From: Theocolax elegans
Taxonomy: Eukaryota > Arthropoda > Insecta > Hymenoptera > Cerocephalidae
Direction of reading: 5' to 3'
NCBI GenBank assembly: GCA_026168455.1
Contig: CM047426.1
Coordinates: forward strand, 82,735,986-82,799,985
Length of the DNA: 64,000 nucleotides
This document shows, in pieces, positions 36,640-50,520 of this stretch. Each line of letters opens with the position of its first letter. Position 1 is the first letter of the stretch. The notes under the pieces are model-generated. The model did not search any database and was not told the DNA's origin. It worked only from the letters and a program-made list of their open reading frames with translations. Both the position numbers and the translations under genes were made by a program.

Positions 36640-36870
36640 GCGTTTGCTGGTACGGCCGTTGGTCCAGGTCCTTGCACCAGGTATATAATATAACGCAGCG
36701 TAAGCGTAATCGGGGCCGCTCGGCCGCGGCCGGTGCCTGCATTCCAGTTACTCGCGCGCGCGCGCGGAGCGTGCGGACCTGGTCTAAGTGGGGGCAACAG
36801 CCACGCTTATTCTGTCCCCTCTCCGGTCTCCCGGTACGAGGCTGCGCTCCTGCCGTGTATATATCGCGAA
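36640..36870. promoter_or_regulatory. CpG-dense GC peak, candidate promoter island
   Basis: This is the most GC-rich stretch in the window. It contains GGCCGCTCGGCCGCGGCCGG and a (CG)7 run at 36753-36766. A TATA-like TATATAATA lies at 36682-36690. No well-placed initiator follows at about 30 bp, and frames on both strands overlap, so neither a promoter nor a gene is proven. In insects such a peak can mark a housekeeping or non-coding RNA start, or simply a repeat-rich GC spike. The (CG)n run favours Z-DNA. Confidence 0.3.
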
Positions 36871-36972
36871 AGAGAGGGAACAGGAGATAAAGAAGCGGGC
36901 CGCGCGTGGGGAAGGAGTTGAAAAAAAGGGAGACTGGAAAAATAAAAGGAAAGGGCAAACTTGGAGGGAGAG

Positions 36973-37008
<36 letters not shown>

Positions 37009-37100
37009 GGGAGCAAGCTGTAAGGCATGAAAGGAGCGAGCGGCTTTACGGATGTGTTGGTGGTACACTCGAGGTTAAAAGTATACAAGTGCTGTAGACG
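36871..37100. repeat. Purine-rich tract with long (GA)n array
   Basis: Purine-rich plus strand adjoining the GC peak, with a near-perfect AG/GA array at about 36968-37007. The Arg/Glu frames on the plus strand and Ser/Leu frames on the minus strand are repeat translations. Confidence 0.85.
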
Positions 37101-38580
37101 AGTTTGAATGGGAACGCTTTCATGGGGATTAGATTTTGTTTCTTTGATGGACGGAAAAAATTTTAATTGCTTGCTTCGAAAAATGCACGAACAGAATTTT
37201 TTTTAATAATTTATCTATTTAAAGATAAAAATGGTATTCAAAATTCTAAGAATATTATATAGTTATTTTAGAAAAATATACAAAAGGTGTATTTGCAGAA
37301 CTTAAAAAAATCGAGTAGTCAAAGGAAACGCATGAATTGCTAACTACTGTATTTCTTAAGAGAGGCCCATTGTCAACTAATGCAACTCGATGAATTGGCT
37401 ATCAAATCATTTTATTTGTAAGTTATAATTATAATCTCTGTAGAATATATAGAAGCTTGTTGCGTCATAACATGCGTCACAACTATTGTATTATAATAAG
37501 ATTGTTATATTCACAACGATGGCGAAAATGATTTTAATTTAGCTTTGTCATTTGACACATCAGTATTTATAAAATAAACGTTCAAAGGAATTATTATTCA
37601 AATAAAATATTGAAATTGTATCTCATCCAGTTGGCTATAAAAATCAAGGTATATTACATCAGTGACTAATATAACAATATTATATTATATATTTTTTACG
37701 AAACATTTTTGATACACTGAAAGAAAGAAAGGTTTACGACAAATGATATTTCTTTAGTTATCAACAATTGATAATTCAAATAAGAACTATTGAATGTTAA
37801 AAACAAAATCTAGTAATTTCTTATAATGTTTAACAACTAAAATTAATATTAAAGAAATATGGCGAAAAACATAAGTAATTTCGCGTAAAATAAAGGCACC
37901 AATTCTTTAAATATACCTTTATCTGAGTGTAGTTGCGTAATATTTAGCGCATTATAATCTTTCTAATTAAAATAAAATTGTTATTATTAATTAAATTATA
38001 TTTTAATTAAATTAAATAATAATTCTACGATGATACGACAGTACTTCTTTACGAGAATTTCATTTTCTAATGGTTTCATACTTGATGGTTTTAAAATATA
38101 CCATGCTCTGGCATTAAATTATCTTGTGTACAAGTCAACAAGTTATTATAATAATTAAACTAGATGCCCCGACGCACTAACTGTAAATTGGATAGTTTTT
38201 ATCGAGTTTTTTGTTCTTTGATTTATCTTTTAGTGATACAGTTTTATCGTTTATTTAATAAAATAGATAATTATTTTTATTTTATATTGGTTTTGCACAA
38301 CTTATCGATTCATCATAGCTACTTATCGATAGGCAAATTCTGAACAGGTTCAACTTTTCTATGCATATTTTAATCGAATCTGTAAAGGTAGATAGTCAAT
38401 TCAGCTTCACAATTAAAATAAATATCTTGATGTCTAGACAATGATTTTAATAGTAAGCAACAATACTGTAAGAGAGCAGTATAATAATTAACATCCGCTT
38501 TTGTATAGTAAGTATTTTGTAAAATGTTTCCTTAACTGCAATAATACTGGAAGATAAAAATTTAGACATGATAAACGAAA
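37101..38580. other. Long AT-rich stretch
   Basis: No gene. ATATTTCTTTA (37746-37756) and TAAAGAAATAT (37850-37860) form an 11-bp inverted repeat 93 bp apart, a possible but weak MITE trace. AT-rich palindromes also occur near 37985-38020. Confidence 0.5.
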
Positions 38581-38970
38581 TTACGAATAATTTGTATCCG
38601 TCTCTAATGCTGAGAGAACGCGGAGAGGATCATGAAGACGAGGCTGATACTCGAGAAATTATGAGGAGACTGTACCTTGAAGGAGCAGGCGTACTTATCC
38701 TCGAGTGTACGCGGTGAATGAATGAACGAACGTGGAAGAACAAGGACAGCGAGGTACACGTCGGAGCCAAGAAGTAGCGGCAGAAGCACCAGCAGCAACT
38801 CTGCTAAATCCATCCACGATCGAAAACGCCCAAGGATAAGCGGTAAGTATATATAACATAACAGAGAAGGAAGAACCAAAAGATAAAGAGAGAATCTCGC
38901 GAGACTCGCTCCGCTTTCAGTTTGCACTTTGCAGCCTACCGGACACTGTGGGAAAAACCAAGAGGATTCA
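38581..38970. other. GC-richer island
   Basis: A complex island, open for 142 codons on the minus strand (38604-39032). The translation is Leu/Ser rich with hydrophobic runs but no family I recognise. I rate it unlikely to be a gene, though a membrane-protein exon cannot be excluded. Confidence 0.3.
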
Positions 38971-41430
38971 AATGTATTCACGCACACCGTTAATACATAT
39001 ATTTTCAGGCTTTTATATCTGTACACATTCAAACATCCTCTTTATAAATGAATATGTGCGTGATTATGACAACTGCGGCAAGTGCATGCGGCACATGTAT
39101 ATATATATATAATTCAAAAACTTGATCCGGTCAAATCGGACCGCAATTTTTATCAATATGTAGAAACAATCTTTGGTCAATTTTAAGATTGATGCGGTTA
39201 CGATGGATTTTTGATGGTTTAATACGTTTTAATACATTTTTAATTTTAGATTGAAATCGTTTGATTGACGATTCTTTTGAGCTACTGCGCATTTCCGTTA
39301 TATAGTTTATAATATACACAATTTTAGACGCGTTAGTCATTTTTGTCCATTTATATTGTTCAACGCAACCGCGGTAAATATTTATATTTTTTATATTTAC
39401 ATATTTTATGCTTTATAAAAACGTCAAAGTAGATTTAATTAAATATGCACAGATACTCAAGCGAGTAATATAAATTTTTTAATGACACATTTTATTGCAA
39501 GTAATTGAGAGGACGTGCTGCGTGTTTGAATCGCGTAAGAATCCTGGGAAACTGTATTATGAATTTATATAGTCGAGAGTAGATTTTTTTATTAATTAAA
39601 TAATTTTATATTAAAATATAACGTACGAAAGTATATATACCCTTCTTTAAAATGTTATCGAGTATTCAATTACAAGGTTATTTTTAACACTTTTGCGATT
39701 TTGTACTTTCAATTATGCAACGACATAAAAATAAGTTTATTGTATTATATTTAAGTTTATAAAATAATAATCTTTATTCCATGAAATATAATTAATTAAT
39801 TTTAAGCGAGGTATGAAAGTAATTATTTGATATATTTTACTGATATATAACGGAAATGATTTTAATGAATCCTTTCAGTCAGACACATGCATTTTGTAAG
39901 CGATTTACGCGAATTTCTTCTTTTTAGATTAATTATTGGAATATATCTTTTGAGTGATTGCTGGTGTATTATTTATTTAAGAACGCAAGCCTGGGTTCAA
40001 ATGTGGAAAATATTGAACATGCCGTTTAGTTTATAATTTTCTGCATATTTGCTTATTACAAAATTTTATTAGTAAAATACACTGATTTTTACGTTTTTTG
40101 AATAATTTAAAATACACTTACTGAAGCATCATTGTAATATATTTAAATAAACCAATCTTTACCAATTTTATATAACAAAAACAATAATTTGCAAAATAAT
40201 TTAAAAAAGTCATTAAGTTAACATGTAAATGTTTATGTTTCGTACAAATATCATTGATTTGTTAATTCTGCTCGAGTTACAACTTCAGACTATTCAGTCA
40301 TGTACTTCCTGATATATAACTACACATTATCTTGAATATTTTCTATGATATTGTAGTTTTTTAATGCGATGCGCTATACTTGCTTGGCACTAATCAAACA
40401 AGAGAGGTTAATTATTATATGTATACAAAATCTACTATATGGAAAACTCAAATATGAAAACCCTAAATATTTAAATAATGTATATTTCTGTAAAATTATA
40501 ATCGTATACTTCAACTACTTTATAATGTTTACACCAAAAATGTATAGTTTTTCGTACAAACATTTTTGAAGGTATCTAATGCATTGAACCTAGGTAAAAT
40601 AATATATTATTTAATTATCTGGTGTTTTAGTATTTGAGTTTGGCATAAAATAGTATACTTTGTTGTATTCTGCTATAATGTTTTATTTAGTTTCGTCGTT
40701 GTAACTCATGTTTATCGCTTTAATTTTGATTAAAAAATCATTCTCTTTTAAATAGATTAGCTTCTTCAATTTCGTTAGCTTTTTTTCTACTCTACCTCTT
40801 AAACTATTATTTAATATACCATAAGATAATAGTTGTGTTCTTAAAAGAAAACTTGAAATAAAGGTATATATCCGTTTCTAATTAAAGTTATTTACATACG
40901 ATATTTTTGTGATCCTGAATTAAGTACTTTTTTAAGCCTTATTAACATAAATAATGACATTACTCTAGTTTATTAGAGGCTCTTAATTAATCTTTCATAA
41001 ACTTTATTACATGTGCTTGAAATTGGGTCTACCAATACTTACGTTCAAATACATTATTAAATATACTCCATCAAATAAATATAAGATCAAGAAAAAACTA
41101 ACGACGAACTTGTACTATTATATTTTTACCCAGTCGTCATATAAATATTTTCTGGAAATAAATTCATTAATTTTTATCGATCTGCGGAATGTTTTTTTTT
41201 TGCGAACCCGCCGTTCCTCATCATAAATGTGTATCCATTGCGAAAAATCTCTTTTTATTTCTTGGTATCGATCGAGCACGTGCTAAATCAACTTGAGCGT
41301 ATTGGAGTATAAAATTATTAGCGGTATTAAATTTGTAATGACCAAGCCCAAAACAAAGCTACGGAACAAAATTTACATCAGGAATAAAATATAAACTAAA
41401 ATAAACGCAAGCCCAAGGAAGGGGTTAACG
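38971..41430. other. Long AT-rich stretch
   Basis: About 2.4 kb of AT-rich DNA with short (AT)n runs (for example 39102-39112) and the palindromic E-box AGCACGTGCT at 41275-41284. No gene is supported. Confidence 0.55.
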
Positions 41431-43450
41431 ATCAGGTTGCATACCTTCCTATAAGAGGTTCATTTTTCTATTTTTTCCTTCCCCTGCGTCTTTTCCAATA
41501 TATCGATACTCAGAGCGTATTTCCGGAGTGAACGCGAGAGACAGAGAGAAAGAATAAAAAGGAGAGAAAAATTAAATCGACCGGGAAAAGCGGTTTGAGA
41601 AATGATTTTGCTCTGGTACCGCGGGATTCCTGCGCAAGCGGCAGTCTTTAAGCTCGTATAGACGTCCATATATACATATGTACAGTACATGGGTGTACGC
41701 ATGTGGATTGTAAAGAAACCGGATGATATTCGTCGCATTGGGAAATCGACGGGAAGCTCGCTTCGTTTCCTTTCGCCGCGAGATCCTTGTTTAATGAAGA
41801 GATAAAATAATTGCGGTTTCAGGTTGATTTAAGAAACACAATGCGGTTGTGACAACTGCTATAATTTGACTGTCGAGTGTGTTTTTAAGAGAAACCATTT
41901 AGAATTCTGCTCAGACTGGCGACTGTAATTTTCGAATGATTAGGCCCATTAAACAAATAAGGAGGTATAATTGCTAAGAAAAAGTAATTTTGTTGTATAT
42001 GAATATTCTTGGAACAGTCCTATGATTTATAATACTTATTGCTCGTACTAAAATATTCCATCGATATTGCTCAATTTTTATATTTTAAAATTTAGATTAT
42101 CATTTGTGTATAACATTGTACCTGTACAACGCTGATTCATATATCTCAATGTAAATGTATACCGTACTGTAAAAGGACAAAGACAATCTTATAATGGAAT
42201 GGTTTTAAAATGTAAAATTATTTAATAACATCGCGTAAGAAGTAAAATCATTGTTGATGCCAAGTAATATATGTAGTATACTGGGTATTCTGTTTTCTAA
42301 GAATAACTGAACAATGGGTTTTAAACAATAACGCATCGTTCTTTATCAAGTTGAAAAATCAAACGAGCTTCTTATTTCCAATAAGTAATATTATTTCTCT
42401 AACTATTAAGTACGAGGAAACAATTTTAACAATGATTTTAAAAAATGCCTTTTAAAAAAATCTAAATTCACATAATGACCTGAGAAAGAGTTTTCTATAT
42501 TAATATTATGTAGATTATCCAGATTACTCAACATGATACACAACAATTATTTTTCCGGAAAAACGCGGTGTCTCGTAAAAAAGTGACAAAACGATCAATT
42601 AAAAAGTCTTGTCGAGACAACGAGCAAACACCACATAACTTTGAATTGCCTCTATCCACTTTCATCTATCTCTTTCCCTCTTTCATCCTCCCCGTTAGAG
42701 GCAATTTTATATTTTACCGAGACCGCATTAAAATAAATTTTTTAGTTTAACGATCCCGTTAAATTCGTCGTAGACAAATCGTAAAAAGTGCTGTAAACCC
42801 TTTTAATAAATGTAGTTTTTACCCCGCTCGGGCGTTAAACGGGCAAGAGACAAGGGAAGAGCACCCAAGCAATACAATGGATACATCAAGGAGCCGAACT
42901 TAAAAAAAAAAATAAGAAATAGAAGAGAAAAACGCTGAGATAAAAGATTTTGAAAATAATACAATACTGTTTTGATAACTATTGCAGATACAAATGTGAA
43001 TTTAACAATGTTTTCTATATTATCGTATACATTATAATTATTACTGTGTTTTTTTTTTCTTGTAAATTTCGTTACAATGGAAATATTGTGAACCGTATTC
43101 GGCATTCGGTGTGTACATAATCGAGAATAAAGAATAGACAAACAGTCCTCGACAAGATCCTTTCCCACGACGGGGATTCTCGAAAAATATAAGAGGGGCA
43201 AGACAGGTAGAAGTAGAAAGTGATCGCGTCCCGCAGCACTAATCGACGAAATCTGGGGAAACGGCGCGTAACCAGTCCTATCGCATTCTCATCGTTCCTA
43301 ATTCCACTCTAGCTATATTTAAGGCCCCAACGACGCTTACTTCGTGATATAATCAATTATGAAAAATAAGGAGAGAACGAGAGAGAAATTGGGAGATGGA
43401 GATTGGTACACCAAGTGAAAGAAAAGGAGAGAGAATCGTGACGGAGAAGA
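41431..43450. other. Islands at about 41440-41790 and 42780-43450 around AT-rich DNA
   Basis: The first island has a 92-codon minus-strand frame of no known type. The second has a 132-codon minus-strand frame (42803-43201) running through AT-rich sequence, and a purine-rich right edge (43360-43445). Neither frame shows a recognisable domain. Confidence 0.4.
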
Positions 43451-45540
43451 TAAATGAATTAATTAAAAATATTTAAACTTACGTGTTTATGTTAGAATTT
43501 TAACTAGAACGTTTTTCGAATTCGGAGAAGGTATTAAGAAAAGTTATCATCTACTTTTAAATTATGATACAATTCAGAACAGTGAGAAATTTAGTAATAT
43601 CCAGCGCTGGGTTCATTTATTTCAAATATGACATTTAGATCTGTATCACAAGCTGTGGCTACTCTCAACTCTCTCGGTATCATTTGTATATGGACTTTCA
43701 AGATATTTTAAAATAGAGACATTTTACTATAAACTTTTAAAACAAAACATTTTATCCTTTTATTTTATTTAGTTGCTTTGTATTTGATGCACAAATTTAC
43801 TAACTAACAGATGCATAATTTTATTGAATATCTCTTGTAAAATTTGAAATATCAACAATGTATTGAAAATGTATTTTTATTTATAAACGATATTAAGGAA
43901 TTTTTACTATAACGAGCGTTAAAACCTACATTTCGGGAAGAATCACTGTTACACGCTCACAAATTACATTTTATATTTTTCGTTTCCCTAGTATATCGTC
44001 AGGATATAAAAATGTCAGAGTTTATTAAAGTAAATCAGAATTTTCTTTTGAGCCTTCCAAGAATTATTTCTACGTATCTTCTCTCATTGAATCACAAAAT
44101 GCTAATTTAATTAATTCTGTATATAATTTTTTTATTTCCGAGAATTTAAAGTGCTGTTTATTAAGTGTCGTCTGGATACAAATAATAACCTAGTACGTCA
44201 CGCGGTTAATTATTGAACTCATATATGTGTATGTACATATATATATATATTTTTTCAAAGCGCGTATATAAACTACAAATGTAATAAGGCCAGTTACCTT
44301 ATTATCGCGATTAAGATAAAAGATTCTTTTATTTAAATTAGTAGAAATAAATACGCGTTGATGTGGACATAAATAGTTCTTTTACCACATAATGAAATCT
44401 TAAAATATTAAACTTTAAATTTATTTGTACCAGTGGGAGAGCCGCCTTAAAAAAGACTTTACAACGCTAATAATTTAAATGAATTATTTTAAACTTGAAA
44501 CCTAAAGTGCTAATCATAAAGATAGCGGAGTTATATACATCGTAAGTAAAAGGGAACATAAAAAATGGCAAGGGTAGGAAGTAAAGGAAGACGCTGCTTA
44601 AGGAGAAGATATAATGGAAAAAATATCGATAAAAAGCATTTGCTCAGAGGGTAAAAAACTCTCATAGATTGGTACGTCTTTCGCCGATGCTTCATCGTTG
44701 GATTTCTTAATTAGAAACCTTCACGGACTCTGCGCTTTCCGTGTTAATTGGAAATCTCTAAGAGAGGGAGAGAGAGAGAGAGAGAAAGAGAGAGTGAGAA
44801 AGAGTAGATCGACCAATGAATGGACAAATTTTCTTTTCCTAATGATCTCGTTACGCAAAGGTTCAACTTCAATGAAATACAAACAGATACGTCAAAGCTC
44901 TTCGATTCGAAGATTTTGTTAATGTTTTTAAACTTCCCTCATTCGCCGCAGGTGCAAAAAATAGATTTAAAAATAGTTTATTAAATTATTTCAATGTTAA
45001 ATAATAAAATTTTACTTTTGAGTACATTAGTAATTAGAAATAGTTATTTTTAATTTTCGTAACGCTTCAACGAATACAACTTGAGTCTCGATGAAATTTT
45101 AGATGTTTTGAGAAGAGGAGATAAATTCTGCCAAGAATGCAAAGGTGTATAATAAGATCTTTTTTCGAAATGGGCAAACAAAATTTATAACGGAAAGAAA
45201 TATAGTATTATAGTTATTTTATATAATTAATGGTAATGTATATTGAATGTAAAATTCTACATAAAAAGATTTAATTAAAAAAATGGTAATAAATTTAACT
45301 TTTAAAATTATAATATAAGTAAATTAAATTATTTTTACTTGGCACTTAGGTTCCACGTACACTGCCTCCCTACTTATCATGATAAAATAAAAAATTTTAT
45401 TGCATTTAATTCCGTCTAAATAAAATGTAAAGATGGACAACTAGATGTAACGTTTGTCGAAATTACATGACAGAGTATTTGTTTTTCTGATCATTTTACT
45501 ATGACTTAATAGATACTTTGATGGATCTTCTCAAATAAGA
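43451..45540. other. AT-rich stretch with a (GA)n array
   Basis: AT-rich, with an (AT)n-rich run at about 44221-44252 and a GA-rich array at 44761-44806 in a small GC-richer patch (44690-44900). No gene is supported. Confidence 0.5.
44761..44806. repeat. Imperfect (GA)n array
   Basis: A GA-rich run of about 46 nt with a perfect core near 44770-44785. Confidence 0.85.
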
Positions 45541-48500
45541 CGCGCGCACGTTTAACTCGTTCTAAAAAGTTAATCCCCCCAGAAATGCTCACTAATTGTA
45601 CGGGCGATTGAATTAAATCGACTCCAAGGCCAACTGTCGTTAACCTTGTCTCGTTGGTAGCGGTTTAAAACGTCGTGTATATGTATATGTATACGTGTAT
45701 ATATCTATATCTGTATATATAGATACACGTGAATCAGAAAAGGCCATTAACTTGTTTAGGAGACGAATAATCAAGTAGTACGACGTTTACACGCGTGCGT
45801 TGTTCTACGTACCTCTGCGAACAAAGAATTGAAAAGTTAAAGAGCAAAATCACGTAGTTTCCCTCCCTTTTCCGCTTGCTGATACTCGGCAATTTGTCGC
45901 GCGTTTTTTTCAGCTTTTGTAATTATAATACGGCGCGAAGATGGGACAATATACGAAGATCTGTAAAAAAAAGGAGAAGTCAAACCTTATATTGTCCTCG
46001 AGAACAAGAGCTTTTGGGTGTAATTACTACAATTAAGAGAATAAATAGTGGAATACTTTATTGCCACGTACGTACCTTTTTCATATTTTTAATTCCTATT
46101 GTGTCACGTTTACAATAGGGAAACATAAGAGTAGGTTAATGTTAATATTTCTTAAAAACAATTTAGTTGGACCAAGTGCTGTAACTTATCTTTTGTGCTA
46201 AAAGAATGAGAAACTTATTATAGTTTTCAGAGACGCTTTATTGAGTATAAAATTCTGATAACAAATGTTAATTAATAACTGCATAATTAATTTAATACGA
46301 GGGAAAAATGTTCTTTTGTGTTTATAACTAATTACATTAATACGAATTTCTACACAACATTACTTAATACTAAAATTATAGGTACTTCTTTATATTCTAG
46401 GTGAAGTAAACTTGATGAAAAACGAATAATAACAGTACTATAAAGATTGAATAGTAATATTCTAATGGAAGCGAAAAACCTGCTTTACGTTCTCACAGTT
46501 AAAAATAATAGAATATAAAATTATAAAAAATGTGTTTGGAATTAAAATTGAAAAATCATCGATCGGTATAATTGACTATTGATGATATTCGATAAAGTAA
46601 ATAAAGGAATAGACGACTATTATACCAATGTATATTCGTCTATTACCAATTATTGATTCATCGCTAAACTACTACTGTTTACTAAAACAATTTGACTGAT
46701 TGCTATTTCGAAATAATAATCAGTTGAATCGGTACCGACGTATTAAACTTCCAGATTTGATAATCATCAATACACCAATAAACTGTAATAATAGTAATTA
46801 CGTGGTACTCAACTGTTGCACCCACCCAATTTCATTCCGAAGCACAGATTTTGCTACCCAAAAAAAGGGTACGTAAACGAGCACACGCATGGTAATTATC
46901 CAGAGGAGGAGAGGGCAGGAGCGGTACCACTTCCTTCGGACCTTCACCGAGGAAAACAGGCATGGTCAACCTTCGACCGTTCATTCATCCCGCGGATTAC
47001 TGAACAGATAATGCGTAATTACGCAGCCCGACCGCTTCGGTTCTCATTCACGTCTTGTCGAGTCATTTATAAATCTCGGGAGGTATACACACGGGGCTTC
47101 GTATATACTTGTAAATCGTCTGCTTCCTCTTCAACCGTTAAAAATTTCCTATATACGTATAGACGAAGGAAGGGTGGGAAGATTTTGCGGACCTGGAAAT
47201 TAATGTACTCAATATACAATTATTGTCGTAAGATAGGTCAATTTAAAATCAAAGATTGTAAATTATTGTACGTTCCAGAGACAAATTTGAAAAACTTTTA
47301 ATAGTTATCTATTTATAATATAAAGGAACAATAACCTGATAGATAGAAGATACATCTCAAATACTCCAGGCATGCATAAAATGTATAAAGGTGCCTGATA
47401 CTAATAATGTTAAATCGTACCATTAAATTTGATTATTAATTGTTCAAAATTAATAAGCAATATAGAAATATACATTTTTCAAATAATTGTTTTTACAATA
47501 AACGAGACAATTAAAATTATTGCAAAACATTGCCTGTATATTATTTTTAACGTATAAGGGATATAAATAAAAATTTGTTATTGGAAAAATTAATGCAAAC
47601 CTATTTATTTTCGAAAATTAACTGTCAACATTACATGTGGCAAAAAATACATACTCTTTCTTTGTACTAATATTACATGGTACTCTATGAAAACTATGGA
47701 GTTCAACGACTAGCGGAATTTAATTCTCACTCGAGATATAGATGGAATAATTGTATGGGAACTTTTGTGTGTGAGAAATATTCTTCCTCTCTTTTTAAGA
47801 GAGAATACTATACAAGATTTTAAACGTTGTGCAATTCGTAAAGGTTTCACTACTAGGAAGATAACAATAAAAAAAAATTCCTGCACTCGTTGAACTGAGC
47901 AACACGGGTGATTATTAATTCTAAACGAACCAGTTAATTTATTATTATACTTGCCAAAACCAGTGGACAAAAATATAAGGAATCGTTTAACATGTTGATG
48001 CATGCGATTACACATGATCAAAAATAAATATGGAATAAGTGGAAATGTAGTTAGAATCAAATGGAACCGGATCTTTACTTTGATGCAATCAAACGGCTCG
48101 ATCTCTAAAGATGCGCGAGCGCGTCAACCGAATCAATTAACGCTCCCCTTTTTCCTCCGCGATCAAAACTTTATTCGTGCCGCAGGGAATTTTAATCGCG
48201 GTAAGTGCATTTGACGCGTATTTCAAATCAATCGTTCCTCAAGGTAACCGCAAAACTCGATAATTATGCCGTAGCAGAGAAAAGGGGGTGAGAGATATTT
48301 GTCTGAAATTTTGCGCCGATAAAAGAACAGACCATTGAAAGCGAGAGAAAAAGTGGAATCGTGACTCAACGTAGCACAAGCCATTCACACGGCGGTGATA
48401 CCAAGAGTCGATCTAGTTATAGACACTATATGGTCGGCTTTTCTCTCTAAAATTGCACCGTTATGTTGTCTTTCTACACGTATACCTGCAAAAAGTAATT
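45541..48500. other. Three islands in AT-rich DNA
   Basis: Islands lie at about 45540-45960, 46800-47190 and 48060-48480. The open frame 46816-47301 starts with TTG, and its translation has no recognised domain. In the third, a good splice-donor-like CGGTAAGTG sits near 48198, but without a supported exon it means little. A bulged (TA)-rich hairpin occurs at about 45690-45732. Confidence 0.4.
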
Positions 48501-50150
48501 AAACAATTACTATTTACCTATCTTAATTAAAACAAACGGTTTCTTAAGACTATACACGACAATTAGAATGTTAATATAAGACAGTTTTGCTTATCGCTAG
48601 GTCTCTGTCGGAAGTATACATTCACTATAATTTTAATAACGAAATTTTGTATATATTCGTGAAACAATTCTTGATTTTAACGGGATGTATATTTAAAATA
48701 TTGAATTAAAATTTTTAAAAAATCATACGCATATTGACTTATTAAAGGAAAATCATTTTTGTAATAATAATTGAATAAATAATTGTTGGCCAATAATTTT
48801 AAATAAAAGACAACTGCAAACTCAAACATTATACGGTAATTAGCGATTGAAGACTCTGAAAAAATTTCGTTATATTATTTAAAACATACATAACAGCCTG
48901 ATGTAAAGGATTTTTTAAAAAAATTTTTTGTCCAAAAAAAAATATAAGTAATAACCGTTTTTGTTTAACGAATTTGAAAATCAATCAACCATTTACAACA
49001 ATAAATTTATAAATTTTCATTATACGTTACATATAACCCTTATTTTCGCATTGGAAATGGTTTCGAACGTTGATATTTATAAATTAATTTTTTATTTTCG
49101 TAATGAATTCATGTGTACATACACAAAAATTAGAAGTCACAAACAAATATTCTGCACACTACAATCGTCGACAAATATTTTTCACATTGAATACGTTTTA
49201 TTATTTATTTTAGTTTCTGTACATACTGAATTTTTATCTACAATTTAAACTGAAACACATTATTCTGCATTTAACGCAATTTACCAAAAGATTAAATTTC
49301 AAGGAAGATCGCAATATATGTATGTATGTAAATGGAGATTTATAAGTTTAGCATCGATACCGGTACAAGTACAGTCAGCTACGTACATAAGCACCGACAT
49401 CTTACCAATGTATATATACGCGGTTCTGTTTCTCCTCTACTCTTCGCGAAAGCAAAGCCTTTGTTTTTATTTCCCGCAGGTATTATACGAAGCGCGAGCG
49501 TCGCAATAAATTTTCTTTTTCCATTAACAGGTTCACCGAAGCCCTGCTCTAGAAAATGCCGTAGAAAAACGAGAACAAGATTGTAAGACAGAGAAACGGA
49601 GCGCGGGAGTATTATAACAAAAATATTAAGAAGAGTATTACAAAAGTAGTAAAAGAACAACCAATAGTCTTTGAATTACCCTAGTATAGAAGTTGAGCAT
49701 TTTAAGGTTGGTTGAAACCATTTTTTGACCACTAATTGTGATCTTATTGGTCATTTTAGTTTATGACTATAAGGGTAGAAATGCGTAACTGATAGCAGTT
49801 ATTTAATTATCGTATTTTTCTCTTATTTATTTATTTATTTCTTGTATGTAACGTATGTACGTCGTGTAATATAAGTATATAGAAATTGATTCAAATCTTA
49901 GCATCGTAATTTAGACCTTTATTTTTATAATACTTGTATGAGTGCATTTATTAATAGGAAAATATGATATGTACTTTAAATCAATCAATAAAGTTATGTC
50001 CACTCGTATGCTTGTTATGTTTAATTAATGTACTAATGAACAAACCTTAAAGCAAAGATTTGTTTGATCAAATTTATTACCTAAAACTAATCGACGTACA
50101 TTACCGTTGAGAACTTTAAACCTGATTAATTAAAAAGGCAAATATGTAAA
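48501..50150. other. AT-rich stretch with a small patch at about 49380-49600
   Basis: Mostly AT-rich. The small patch is open on both strands (93, 84 and 63 codons), which argues for chance. Confidence 0.5.
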
Positions 50151-50520
50151 TTTGATAAACGTCATTCGGATCCAATTAAAACCCGAGGTACTATATAGGC
50201 AAGTAGTCCCTGTACATAATGAATAATGAAATTTTCTGATGGTATTGAACAATTGGTAGAGAGTCATGCGAATACCTGTCTCGGTCGATTTTATAAATTC
50301 AGCGTGCGTAATTACTGTAGGCGCGGACATCGTGGGCTTATCGAAATCTCGTTTTACGCCATTATGTCGATTAAACGGGACCGATTTTCCACGGTCGCGG
50401 TTGTTAATGCGACTTTTATCAATTGCCGTTCGTCCTTGATCGTTGCTTTGTAACGATATAGATTCGTTCCGTTATCTTGTGGGTTTAAAGATACCGATAT
50501 GCGATCATGAGAGCAGAGTA
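50151..50520. promoter_or_regulatory. Complex GC-richer island, candidate conserved element
   Basis: The DNA at about 50220-50510 is of high complexity, free of simple repeats, and only weakly open, while its flanks are AT-rich. It carries homeodomain-like ATTA and Hox/Cdx-like TTTTATNA cores (for example near 50290 and 50415). This profile fits a conserved non-coding element better than an exon. Confidence 0.25.

Noticed and set aside
36440..36958. 172-codon minus-strand frame through the GC peak
   Set aside because: It spans a GA-rich tract, a CpG spike and AT-rich DNA with abrupt composition changes, overlaps several other frames and shows no domain.
45690..45732. TA-rich imperfect hairpin
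   Set aside because: Bulged and made of TA-rich repeats, as expected by chance in such sequence.
46816..47301. 161-codon plus-strand frame
   Set aside because: It opens with TTG. The translation has no recognisable domain, signal peptide or membrane segment, and one end is AT-rich.
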